From Coriolopsis trogii (Eukaryota; Basidiomycota; Agaricomycetes; Polyporales; Polyporaceae): a stretch of 64,000 bases of DNA. The position numbers were made by a program, and so were the translations under genes. Within the stretch, counting starts at the first letter, position 1. Each line of letters opens with the position of its first letter. Below the pieces are notes generated by a model. That model saw only the letters and a list, made by a program, of their open reading frames with translations, made no database searches and was not told the DNA's origin. This document shows positions 11,628 through 21,908 of this stretch, piece by piece. The stretch spans positions 62,001 through 126,000 of the forward strand of contig JAHYIO010000030.1 in NCBI GenBank assembly GCA_020543525.1, given 5' to 3'.

Positions 11628-13469
11628 TTATACCTTCAATGCGTGATCGGCGGCCAGAGCCTCCTTCTCAGCAGCAATCTCCTTCGCGATCGCGAGGTCG
11701 GGACACGGCGAGAACGTGGACTTTGCCCGGATCCACGTCCCGTACCGGTAGAACAAGAACGGACTTGGCGCGAGGAGAAGGCAGCAGAACCCGATGAGCG
11801 TGCACGCCCAGTTGATCCCCAGCCGGTCGAACATCTGGACAGTGAACAGCGGGAACGCGGCACCGACCATCGAACGGATGATCGTGTTGGCGGAGAACGC
11901 GGAGGCGCTGTACTGGAGGTACGTGTCGACGAGGTAGGAGAGGAAGGCGTTGAAGATGAGGGCAACGCTCGCCCCGATAGGGACAGTCGCGAGCGCGGGC
12001 ACGATCCAGTGAATGCTCGGGTACTGTCCAGTCCATCCGAGCCAGAAACAGCCGATGACGAGGGCGGGGGCACCGATCATGGCTCCGTACAAGCGCTCCT
12101 CTGGTGGAGGGAACCCGCGCCACTTGACGATGAGCGTGGGGTAATGCTTGGTGAGGGGGATAGTCATATATGCGCCTATGGTCGTTCCGAGTCCCACTCC
12201 GATGAAGATGAGGCCAGACTCGCCGATGTTGAAGCCGCGAGTGCCCACGAAAATGATGGGAAGCGCCTCGAACACTACGAAGCAACTGTCAACATTCGAG
12301 AGCAGAGCTGTGCAGGATGCGGTCACTCACGTGCGTAGAGAACACCGTAGACAAGGGACAGGTAGATGGTGATGAGCAGGAGGATAGGCTCTTGAATGAG
12401 CATCTGGATTGGACGGTAGAGGGTACGGTGGAGGATACCGAGGAATGACCAGTCAGAACGTTCGTGTTCGGCATACACCTTCGCGTTGCGCTCCGGCTCT
12501 GCCTTCCTCATGCGCTGTGCCTTCCATTGTAGGATGACCGGTGCGTACGTTTCGGGCAGGAAGACAAGAGCGAGCAGGGTGCAGACACCTGCGAACATCA
12601 TCATGATCCAGAATACCCAACGCCACCCGAGACTGCTCGCGGCCAAGCTGCAGAAAATCATGTCAACACCGATGAAGCTCAAGACCGACAGTGAGATTAC
12701 TCACAAGCCTCCAGCGATGGGACCAAGGACGGGGCCGACGAACACACCAGCCGAGAACAAGGCCGTGGCCCGTCCACGGTTGATGGGGTCCCACATGTCG
12801 ACGATGACGCCTCCGCAAATGGTGAGCGGAGCACATGCGAAGACACCGCAGAGGAAACGGGTGACTAGGAGAGTTGCGATGTCTTTTGCGAGCGCTTGGC
12901 CGAGATGGAGGAGAACGTAGGCGATAAGACACACACGGAAGATGATCCGCCGGCCATACAGCTCAGAGCCAGGTCCCCACAGCAGAGGACCTAAAACGTA
13001 GCCACACACGAAAATGGACGTGACGAGGTAGCCGACCTCGGTGGACACGCCAAACTCCTTCGCGATGTACATGCCCGCCGCCGACGGGGCAGACGAAGCA
13101 AACGTGCTGGAAAGCGTCCAGTCAACACACCGCCGGAACGATGCAGGAACAGACTACTCACACATTGACCGTCATGAGCGTGCACAGGATCGTGATCGCC
13201 CATTTCTTGTTGTTTGTCCAGTTTTGCGGATTTTCAGGGTCATCGGGCCCGTCCCAATCGACCTTGTTCGGGTCGGCCTTGCCAGTGTCGACCGGGAGAG
13301 AAACCTCGCCACCCTCCTTCGGACGTGGCTCCTCGGGGTCGTCACCACCGTATAGCTCGGTGCGAAGTTCTTCACGCCGGAGCTCCTCCTCGAGGCGCAG
13401 GTTCAACGGCCTGTGGTTCGGGTCGTAAATAGTGCTCGTCGAAGATCGGGGGGACGTGGTTCCTGACAT
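11628..13469 (-). CDS. MFS transporter, DHA1 (12-TM drug:H+ antiporter) type
   Basis: Four exons (13469-13162, 13106-12705, 12647-12331, 12274-11628) give 557 residues with a cytosolic acidic N-terminus of about 90 residues and 12 predicted membrane segments. Signatures visible are the N-terminal DPENPQNW motif of fungal drug/polyamine pumps, motif A in the TM2-TM3 loop ([10 protein letters not shown]), the antiporter motif C ([14 protein letters not shown]), [11 protein letters not shown] before the central loop, and [10 protein letters not shown] in the second half. These place it with plasma-membrane exporters of drugs, polyamines or other small molecules (Flu1/Tpo1-like); the substrate is not predictable. 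A perfect 16 bp palindrome lies 332 bp upstream of the start. Intron phases and flanking residues agree at all three junctions. Confidence 0.9.
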
Positions 13470-14420
13470 CGTGAGATTGGGGAAGCAACGAAGTCGCGGC
13501 AGAAGAACGAGGTACAACGCGAACTTGTACTCGTACGGCGAGGGCTTGGGGGAAGCGGGAAGCCAGGTCTGTCCGACATGTTTGCCTTGCGCTTATATGG
13601 TCCGGATCAAGGCTGCGATTATCGCATGCTTGAAGTAAACATGCGGGCCCGACGCAAGGAGACCAAGGTGAACTCCTCGGCAACGGCGACGGCTGCTCGA
13701 GGATGAGTAAAAACATCGACAAGTCGAGACAAACGTCCGGTAATCCTCCTTCCGGAAGCCGGTCCAAGGTTATCTTTGACCGGCGGTCTCGGGGCGGCCA
13801 GTCAGCCGCGGCTGACAAAGCTCGGTCCGACGAGTTTTACTTAAAATGGTGGTGTACTCCTATGTTACTAGTCGGCTGGTGTAAGCCCCGATGAGCAACG
13901 CATATCGTCGGAAACAATACGGCCGACAACAATCAAACATGTTCGAACATGTGTTGTGACTGTAGAGTTGTCAGCGATCACGCCAATGCCCGAGTCGTGT
14001 CAGACGGAGGCCCGCGAAGGCTTACAATTCCAACGGATAGAAAGAAGACATCCGCATCGACGTTGATCTGTAGACCCAGATAGGTATGTATATCCGCCCC
14101 GCCGTCGGAAAATGCGATCAAAGCGTTGGGATACCGGCATGAGCGCTCGACCCAGTGTACGGTCGAATGACGAACATGCCTGCTTTGTGCCTGACCGCCG
14201 CGCGCGAGTAGCGCATGTCAACTTTGCGACTACAGTCGTAAATCATTTCCCTATTAATACAGGACTGGTTTAAGACTAGTCCTGCGTATGTCAATGACGA
14301 CACGACGCTGATTGCGACGCAAGACCATCCTCGACTCCATCAAGACATGGACGCTTGGGGTAGGAAAACCGTGGTTGCACGCTGTTTATGTAGTCGGCGC
14401 CCTAAGGCCCCAATTGACAT
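13470..14420. other. Upstream region of the MFS gene; no gene seen
   Basis: About 950 bp between the MFS start and the Ndc1 stop. It is rich in CGG/CCG motifs and contains one perfect palindrome (listed separately), but no ORF with support. Confidence 0.5.
13801..13816. promoter_or_regulatory. Perfect 16 bp palindrome upstream of the MFS gene
   Basis: GTCAGCCGCGGCTGAC reads the same on both strands, with two CGG/CCG half-sites meeting at a CCGCGG core, 332 bp upstream of the MFS start codon. Zn2Cys6 regulators that control drug exporters bind paired CGG triplets, so an operator role is possible. That role is inference only. Confidence 0.35.
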
Positions 14421-16889
14421 TCAATTATAATCCACAAAACCCTGGAGCTTCCTCGCGATCCGCGGGGGGAACTTGAACGCTGACAGCTTCTGTCCAAACG
14501 TCCTAACGATCAACACGACCCCGTCCTTGATAGCTGCGCAATCGAAGCAATGCACGGAACAGAGAATGACGGAATATGAGATCGTCAGCAAGCCGAATCG
14601 ACGCGCACGGAGCATACTACCGCCACTCACCAAAGCTGACCACACCCAGCACTTCACTGGCCCTCGCCGCCTCCATCGCAAACATCTCCTTCTCCCAGAT
14701 TTCCTTCATCGACAGCTTGTTCAGCTCATCGGGAGGCGGCAGCGCGTACTTCTCGTTCAGCTCAGTTTGGTACTCCTCAAGCGCTGTGAGGAACGAGAGC
14801 AACGCTTCGATGATCTTGGGTATGTCTCGCTGGACGACGCCATAGCGATCCTCAGTCAAGGACGCGCAAGTCAAACGGCACAAGACTGTATTGACGGGGC
14901 GCGTGTACAATGTCAGCATATTTGCATGGGTTCTTGACGCAATACGAGTGAAACCGACCTTCAGCAGCGAGTGCGTCCATGTACCTATTAGGCAAGCTCG
15001 CCTCTGCGACCCGATGGACTCGCTCCCGTGTCCACCAAGTCTTCACAGACCCCGCTACTTCTCCTACGCTCGCAGGGACATACGCGCCTAACGCCTTAGT
15101 TGCACCCTCTTGCCATTTGCCCTTCGTCTGGCTCACGATCTCAGCCACATTTTCTTCCGCCTTCTTCGCGGTCTCCACCACCGCGCTCGCCGCTCGCGGT
15201 GGCGAGGGCATGACAGACCGGAATAGCTCAGGTATGTGAGATGCCCCTGCCTCCGCGGTCTCGGAAACAGCGGCGGCAAGCGGACCATCAGAGGCGAATG
15301 TGTCGAGCGCGGCGCGAAGCGGGGACGTTTGGGCAGGCTTGAACACTGACGTTCGGAGGAGGGGTGTCGCTGGTGCAGGAAGCGGGACCGAACTCTTCTG
15401 CGCTGCCGGAGCCGAGGCTGGTGCTGTGTGGACACCCTTGAGCAACGGGAGCACCTCAGAGGGGGATAGAGGTGTACGTACCTGCTGCGGCTGGCTGTCC
15501 TCTCCTCAGGAAGAGTTGGTAGTCATGGCCGAGGGTCAAGAGGGACTCCCGCGCAAGCGTCGACCACATGCTCGGGCTGTACTTCTGGTCTCCAAAGAGG
15601 GCTGTCCGACGTGCGCTCGCAGCTGTAGAGTCGTCCGAAGCGAAATCGCGGAGCTCAGCGTAGGCAAAGTGCTTGAGATAGACATCCTTGGAGGTGATGC
15701 CGGAGACCAAAGTCAGACCAGGGTCTGCGGTCAGATTGGCGACGGCAACAGGCTTGGGTACAAGTGTTAGTGGTCGAAGTAATGCTGAGGACAATGAAGG
15801 CAATCACCTCTGCGACTATCGCATCGAACCCACTCTCTGCAAACTCCCAGATACCAACTGTACTGAAAGCGAGGAAGAAGGCTCTCGTGACGAGAGACCA
15901 ATGGCGAGTCAACAGCATGGGGGTCCATTGCCCCCGGAGGAAGTGTCCTGTGAAGGGTCGCAGAATGGTAGGGACAACAGGAAGCTGATAGACGAGCGGC
16001 AGAGCGGTCGAGCGGATGGCAGCGAATACGACTAGGTGAGCGATTGTGACCATGGCCGTATATACGAAGGTTGTGAGCACGACCGTGACCATACGTGCGA
16101 GTCCAAAGGTCTTCAGCTTCTCGTTCGAGGTTACGAGTGATGTCCAGCGGACGGAGAAGCGGTCGAGCAAGACGCAACGTAGTAAACAAGCAATCGCAAC
16201 GAAAGCTTGCGAGAATAGGACGTAAATGAGATGTCCATTGAGGTAGTATGGGTGTTTTCTGCGTCAAATGTCAGACGTTGCCTACCATGAATTGGACTAC
16301 GCAGGTACCTTGACTTCACGAACAGAGAAAGACGCGCATGAGGTTCCATAGATGCATCGTATGCACGTGTGGCAACAATATGCAGAACAGCGAGGGATAA
16401 AGAGGACGCAATATAGGTGAGGAGGGCGTGCATAGTGCTCTTCTTCGACAAAGCACCGTTCAAAGTTTTGGAAGGAGAAGGGGCTGGGGCAGGTGCCGCT
16501 GAGGTAGCAAGTATCCAGGATTACTGGGCCATCGTTCTTGCACACAGGACGACAGACTCACCTGCTAGATGCGACCGCCGCAACACAAGGGTTGGAAGTG
16601 CACCTGCACAGAAGATGGCCACCGTGTAGGCCAAGGTTGACGGTCTCACTGGCATTAATAGAAGACCCCCTGTATCTCTACTCCATGTTGTCCACGCTGC
16701 GACGACGAACCACGCAAAGAAGCCACATTGGAAGAAGATTTTGTACTGTCGGTGGCGTAAGACAGCCTTGACGAGAGGTTCGTACAGCTGAGTAGCGGGA
16801 GGGATCGTGGGCGCAGTTCGTGAAAGTAGGGTAGACGGAATTGCCCGTACGGGCGTGGAAGGGGCTCGTGGGGGTCCATTGACCGACAT
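14421..16889 (-). CDS. NDC1: Nucleoporin Ndc1
   Basis: Seven exons (16889-16562, 16498-16309, 16258-15808, 15752-15482, 15423-14959, 14885-14631, 14533-14421) give 690 residues. Ndc1 anchors nuclear pore complexes and, in fungi, spindle pole bodies in the nuclear envelope. The N-terminal about 300 residues contain six hydrophobic segments (for example FFQCGFFAWFVVAAW, TLAYTVAIFCAGALPTLVL, MVTVVLTTFVYTAMVTIAHL). The C-terminal cytosolic half has the conserved LTCASLTEDRYGVVQ block, the ALLSFLTALEEYQTEL helix and the terminal FGQKLSAFKFPPRIARKLQG motif. The order and length agree with fungal Ndc1/Nup proteins. Exon 5 begins at a CAG acceptor inside the first plausible open frame; a nearer acceptor would break the frame. 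Confidence 0.9.
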
Positions 16890-17400
16890 TGTCGTGGACG
16901 GCGAACAACCCACGAAACGCGACATGCTCGCCACCCAACGCGTCGGCGCGTCTACCATCACGTGGTCTCTCACGGCAACAGCTCTGAGGTTCCGAGTTGT
17001 GCTCGACTTGCGCTCATGGCTGGAGTCTCGTGTATCCTAAACTTGCCGAAACGTTCTTTCATGCTTGCTTCTACGGCGTACACCTCGGTCTGGACGATCC
17101 ACAGAACAACGCCTGACTTGCGCTCGGAATGTGGAGTCTATCCTTCAGGGCCCCAGGACTTGAACGAAACATCGCATATGGTCATACTGAAGCAACCACT
17201 GAATGCGTCATTGTGGCTTTGAAGGTGAAGAAAACAAAATTGTGAGTGACTCTATATCGACCGCAGGGATGAATCGAAATTGCAGTCAGCCACCGTCAGG
17301 GCTGGCGACATTTTGTCAGCCTCCTGCGTCCCATATATCCCTCCGATACGACTTCTCCTGCGAATCCTCTGGTAATTCACACACCTCTCGAGCGCACATC
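16890..17400. other. Divergent promoter between NDC1 and the Pro/Arg-rich gene
   Basis: 511 bp between two start codons pointing away from each other. No RNA gene or repeat is visible. Confidence 0.5.
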
Positions 17401-18660
17401 ATGACCAAACTGGCTCTGCAGAAGGTCTCGTCTGGCAGTGTCGCTCGCTTCCTGCGCGACATTATTCAGCCTGCACCTCCTCTCTCCAGCTTGGGCAAGC
17501 GGCGTCGAGACGACAACGCCGAGGAAGAACTCGCTCAAACCAGTGGGTCACTCAAGTCTCAGGCTCAGGACTCCTTACCTCCTTCCGTACCTGCGCACAA
17601 ACCTGCATGCGTCGCGCTGCAGAACGAAGATACCACGGAGGACGCCATCGTCATCACGGCACTGGACGTCGTACCCTTCTGCTGCCACGCTGACCTTGTG
17701 ACAATGACACGTTCTCAGCTGCTTGACGTCGCCGACTGCCTGAACACGAAACTCCCTCAGGCTATGCAGATCGACACACACCCCAAGCGCTCAAGCACGG
17801 CCATCCGTCACTCGATTGAGTTGCTCGTTGGCCTCCGCAACTCCATGCCAGCCTCCCCACGTGCCCAACACTCAATCCTACCCCAGTCCCTCCTGGGCAA
17901 AGGACGCCCGACCACCACGCCACGCGCTACGAGGGGAAGAGGCAGAGTTCCTCCCCCGAGCCCTGCATCTCCTCTCGCTGGTCGCGGCCGGCAGAACGTG
18001 GATATCGGGACACCTGCACTCGCAGCCCTTCGCGAGGACTCCAAGGAGGAACGTCCGGCCGGACTCCCTCCGCGTCCGCCCAAGGTAGAGCCGGACCTCC
18101 CTCCTCGTCCGCCGAAGCGTCGCCGCACGGATACCTCGCTGCCTCTCAAGCCGGTGCAACCCATATCTCGCGCTCACTCCCGCCGCGTCGCGCCTCTTTT
18201 GGCGACTCCCATGGCTCACTCTGCTCGTGCTAAGGTTGCTCCTGGCCCCCGTGTCCAACGCACGCGCAGCCATCCCGTCCACCCTATCGGCGCCGCGGCC
18301 CAGGGTCCCCGTACGCCTGCCGACACTCCTCGTCGGGGTGGGCGCCGTCGAGGCGGCGGACACGGAAACAGGAAGAGCCACAGTATGGCGTTCACATCGA
18401 CACCGAAGAATGTGACGCGTAGTGTTGCGGCGATTAACTCCCCAGAGGGGTACCAGTCTCTGTTCCAATCTCTCTTCGGCAACGTGGAGAAGACCGCAGG
18501 CCCTAGCTCGGGGTCGAACGCTCGCGAGACTGCGGGTAGGGCTCCGGAGGATTGTCTTGTCGGTACCTTGGAGGATGTCACGTTCGAGATCGACGGGCTG
18601 ACGATCCCCATGATCAACCCTGGCGAGCAAGTCTCGAACATGGAGCTCAGCGAAGGTTGA
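17401..18660 (+). CDS. Pro/Arg-rich, largely disordered protein of unknown function
   Basis: An intron-free ORF of 419 residues. No family is recognised. A short ordered N-terminus (MTKLALQKVSSGSVARFLRD) is followed by a segment with DVVPFCCHADLVTMTRSQLL and a helix SSTAIRHSIELLVGLRNSM. The middle, about residues 170-330, is rich in Pro, Arg, Gly and Ser with RGRGR, PPRPPK (twice) and RRGGRRRGGGHGNRKSH, which suggest SH3-ligand or RNA-binding low-complexity sequence. A conserved-looking C-terminus contains EGYQSLFQSLFGNVE and VTFEIDGLTIPMINPGEQV. Nuclear localisation is plausible from KRRR clusters. I chose the ATG at 17401 because upstream codons in the same frame look non-coding. The gene is divergent from NDC1. 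Confidence 0.75.
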   Translation: MTKLALQKVSSGSVARFLRDIIQPAPPLSSLGKRRRDDNAEEELAQTSGSLKSQAQDSLPPSVPAHKPACVALQNEDTTEDAIVITALDVVPFCCHADLVTMTRSQLLDVADCLNTKLPQAMQIDTHPKRSSTAIRHSIELLVGLRNSMPASPRAQHSILPQSLLGKGRPTTTPRATRGRGRVPPPSPASPLAGRGRQNVDIGTPALAALREDSKEERPAGLPPRPPKVEPDLPPRPPKRRRTDTSLPLKPVQPISRAHSRRVAPLLATPMAHSARAKVAPGPRVQRTRSHPVHPIGAAAQGPRTPADTPRRGGRRRGGGHGNRKSHSMAFTSTPKNVTRSVAAINSPEGYQSLFQSLFGNVEKTAGPSSGSNARETAGRAPEDCLVGTLEDVTFEIDGLTIPMINPGEQVSNMELSEG

Positions 18661-19002
18661 GGATTGTGGGCAATGCCGCAATCTTTGCTCTCTTCGTCCT
18701 TTCTCTCTCTCGCAATATCTCTCTCTCTCGCAGTATCTACACAGTTTCCAGCTCAGTGTTGTATGTACAGTATAATTTTCTCTGCAGCCAATGTTCGCTA
18801 TCATCGGACTATCTAGCCTGTTCAAACGTCACACCTAAGGATGACGGACTCTCTAACACTGTCTCTCACGAGGCTCCTCCACGAGTAAGTAGGATATGCA
18901 CCAGATTGCGCCCGCCCGAACAATCGAAAACAAGCGTGAATACAACATTTCACAGCATATGTACATCGGTATATACTCAATGTCCCGCGAGATCCTAATC
19001 CT
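18661..19002. other. Convergent 3' flanks with CT-rich microsatellite
   Basis: A CT-rich tract at about 18700-18735 alternates TCTCTC runs with CGCAATATC and CGCAGTATC. Nothing else is seen between the stop codons of the orphan gene and the first peroxiredoxin. Confidence 0.5.
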
Positions 19003-19731
19003 TTAGAGTGCAGCCAGTACCGAGTCAACGCCGGAGACGGTGACCCCGCTCGGGACGGGCTCAACCTGCGTGTGCGTAGCGTAAATGATCAGCGTCCATC
19101 GCGCGCCCACATGGTTCGAGCGCACTCACTCCGAGGTACTTGACCTTCAAGTCGTCCAGGACAAGCGCATACCGCGTCGTACGCTTGCCAAGACCGATGC
19201 CCGCGCCAGAGAGGTCGACGTCGAGCCCGAGCTTCCCAGACCATGCCGCGTCGGGGTCGGAGAGGGCGAGGATGTCGTCCTTGAAGCCGAGGATGCGGCT
19301 CCAGCCGCTGAGCACGAACGGGTCGTTGGCGGAGATCACAGCGACGATGTCGACACCCTTCGCCTTGAGCTCGGGGAGCTTCTGGAGGTAGGGCGGTGCG
19401 TGGTTCGCATGGCAGGATGGCTAACGTTGACAGTGCAGGGGTGCAAAGAGTGAGATCGGGAAAGCGGGCCGGATCTGCATGATCGGACGTACCGTGAACG
19501 CGCCAGGGACGGCGAAGAGGACGACCTTCTTGCCCTTCCAGGCGTCAGTGGAGACCTTGGTGGCTGGAGAATGGGAAGTATGGCGATTACGATGCTACTT
19601 CTCGAGACGAGGTAAGCAGACATGGACTCACGAACACCGCATGCGCTGTGCTCCTCGAGCTCAGGCGTGTATGGGACGTAGACGAAGGTGCCCTGGGGAA
19701 CCTCGTCGCCGACGTTGATAGAGGGTGCCAT
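19003..19731 (-). CDS. Peroxiredoxin 5 / PMP20-type (short form)
   Basis: Four exons (19731-19632, 19563-19493, 19420-19130, 19065-19003) give 174 residues, normal for atypical 2-Cys Prx5. The enzyme reduces peroxides using a peroxidatic Cys that sits in PGAFTPSC (about residue 60). The neighbouring HANHAPPYLQ, VISANDPFVLSGW and RYALVLDDL motifs complete the active-site fold. The second intron falls between the codons for Thr and Pro just before the active Cys. The C-terminus (DSVLAAL) is not a canonical SKL/AKL peroxisomal signal, so a cytosolic location is most likely despite homology to peroxisomal PMP20 and Asp f 3. It is the downstream member of a tandem pair with the gene at 20385-21398, sharing three intron positions. 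Confidence 0.93.
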
Positions 19732-20384
19732 TGTTGATGTAATCGAGAAAAGGGCTGCGATCGATGAGGGGTGGGTGCGGAGGTAGTACGATGTTAAGTG
19801 TCTTGCAGACACGGTTCTTTATATACGTTCTGGCGCCGCATCTGATTTTATGCTTGCTCAGGTGTGGGCATTACGGTCACCTGCACGCTATCGTCAGCAT
19901 TAGCAAGCGTTGGAGGGAAGTTACCGACCATCTGTCTTCCTTCCCAAGCCGCAGGCCGCTGCTCTTGCTGGAGCTGTGGTCTTGCGGTGACAACCTGACA
20001 GTTGGGTGTGGTGTCCAGCGAGAATTATCCAATCACCATCCGCCCTTCTGAATTCCGAGCCCAAGGTGTATCTTAGAAGAAGCATGAGCGAGACGCTGCG
20101 CTGTCTCCTGCATTCTATCTCGGAACTAGACCTCGCTCACGCCACAATGGGGATGGCGGCACGCCACTGTGGTCAGTCAGATAGAGCACGCAGCTGCCAC
20201 AAAACCGCTGAGTTCAGTCCATCTTATCTCTGACACCACAGTCAAGAATATCGCGACACCGACACGTGCGATGGCGCACACTCGAGCTGCCGGAATACGA
20301 GGGCGATGATTGGGGATAGTTATGTCTACAGATTTATGGTGAACACGAGATTTCCTTCTACAACCGAGATCGGCCATCATCTAG
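19732..20384. other. Intergenic; possible F-box gene remnant
   Basis: The plus strand at about 19890-20170 encodes fragments such as AIVSISKRWREVTDHL and RRSMSETLRCLLHSIS in two different frames. These faintly resemble the KRWREVA turn of basidiomycete F-box proteins. The resemblance is too short to call a pseudogene. Confidence 0.2.
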
Positions 20385-21398
20385 TCAGAGAGCGGCGAGA
20401 ACAGCATCAGCACCAGAAACGGAGACTTTGCGTTCCGTCTCCACCTATTCAAGAATCAGTATGCCTAATTCGACAGCCAGTCAGACAAGCATCAACGTAC
20501 CCCAATGTATGTGACCTTCAGATCGTCGATGACGAGTGCAAAGCGCTTCGTGCGGAAGCCCCAGTCGATGCCTGAGAGGTCCTGGGAGAGACCAAGCTGG
20601 GCAGACCACTTCGCACCGGCGTCGGAGAGGGCGAGAATCTATGCATTACGACCACTGTCAGATATTTCCACCGCCCTGTCCAGCCAATAATGAACGGCAC
20701 TCAGCGCACCTTATCTTTGAGTCCAAGGAAGCGCGCCCAGCCGCTCATAACGAACGCGTCGTTTGCAGCGACGACCGCGATCACATCGACGCCCTTCGCC
20801 TTGAACTCGTCGTACTTCTGGAGGTAGGGAGGGAGGTGGTTCGCGTGGCAAGTCGGCTGTATGTTGCGATTGGTCGATTGGAGCCAGAGGAAGTCTACGA
20901 AGGTCAAAGACGCACCGTGAACGCCCCAGGTACAGAGACCAAAACGACCTTCTTGCCCTTCCACTCGTCCGTGCTCAGCTTTACCGCTGCGCCATCCCGT
21001 CGTCAGTTCCAGGCCTCAGAGTCCGTGGCGCGATTTAGAGGGCTCTACGCACGTATGCCGCAGGCCGAGTGGTCTTCCAACTCGGGCGTGAAGGGGATAT
21101 AGGTGAATGTACCCGACGGGATGACGTCCCCGACTTGGATCTTGACTTCGGACATGTCTGGCTTGGAGGAGTACTTGCGTGCGTACGCGGGAGGAGATAG
21201 GTTATCGCTGACCGCTGTAGCTGCTGACGGGCTTATGAGTCGTTTCGGGTTCGCAAGACGTAGGCTCGAGAACGACTGCGATGGTGGAATCACATGACGC
21301 GTCGAGACTGTGGTTAGTGGCCTCTTTCCCTGGACTCTCGGGGCAACACGTCGTCCATTTCTCAGGATTGTAGCCGGTACGTGTCTCGCGGAAAGCAT
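20385..21398 (-). CDS. Peroxiredoxin 5 with mitochondrial-type N-terminus
   Basis: Five exons (21398-21053, 20986-20916, 20856-20710, 20638-20501, 20444-20385) give 253 residues. The Prx5 domain begins near residue 81 (MSEVKIQVGDVIPSGTFTYI), with the peroxidatic Cys in PGAFTPTC, then HANHLPPYLQ, VVAANDAFVMSGW and RFALVIDDL. The first 80 residues are Arg/Ser/Ala-rich with almost no acidic residues (MLSARHVPATILRNGRRVAP), typical of a mitochondrial presequence. An internal Met at the domain start could also give a shorter cytosolic form. Intron positions after CGI, after GAFT and after TYIG match the neighbouring paralogue, and one extra intron follows GLKDK. The active site is intact. Confidence 0.92.
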
Positions 21399-21908
21399 TA
21401 CTGGTTGTAGAAGAGAGAGTGGTCTCGACTGGTGTAGGTCGGGAGGAAGAAAACGAAGCGCTCGTAAGTCCAGTGAACTTTCACTCGCATGAGCAAGCGT
21501 GGGTACAACAGATCCTCAACTTTGCCGTCGCACGTCCTAGACAAACGTCCCAAAGATAGGGTATGCGTATGCTCTGTTTATGCATGCAACATGTTTGCCC
21601 TGTGAGCTGACGCTGTGGAGATATGGGGTATATGTGCGCTGGGTTTTTATATACAATCAGTAGGTAGCCAAGCAGGGAGTATCGATCAACGCAATATGTA
21701 GAAGCTATCACACGGAATGCGAGTTGGTGCCATGGTGTACAATGGCCATCTTGCAGCATAACAAGACCAACGGACGAACACATCTGTGAGCACGCACTGG
21801 ATTAGCAGCCTATTTGTAACGATGTTCACCACACCAATCGTACACCGCCAATATGAACGACAACATCCCGATGAGCAAGGGGTATCCCACGACATCCAAG
21901 CGCGCCAT
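21399..21908. other. Intergenic, no gene seen
   Basis: 5' flank of the second peroxiredoxin and 3' flank of PEX19. Only short random ORFs. Confidence 0.5.

Noticed and set aside
11382..12338. 318-codon plus-strand ORF antisense to the MFS transporter
   Set aside because: It is a GC-driven shadow: the minus strand carries conserved transporter motifs, while this frame gives only Arg/Glu-rich sequence.
19764..20233. F-box pseudogene upstream of the short peroxiredoxin
   Set aside because: Only one turn resembles the F-box region, the two pieces lie in different frames, and no Leu-rich tail follows.
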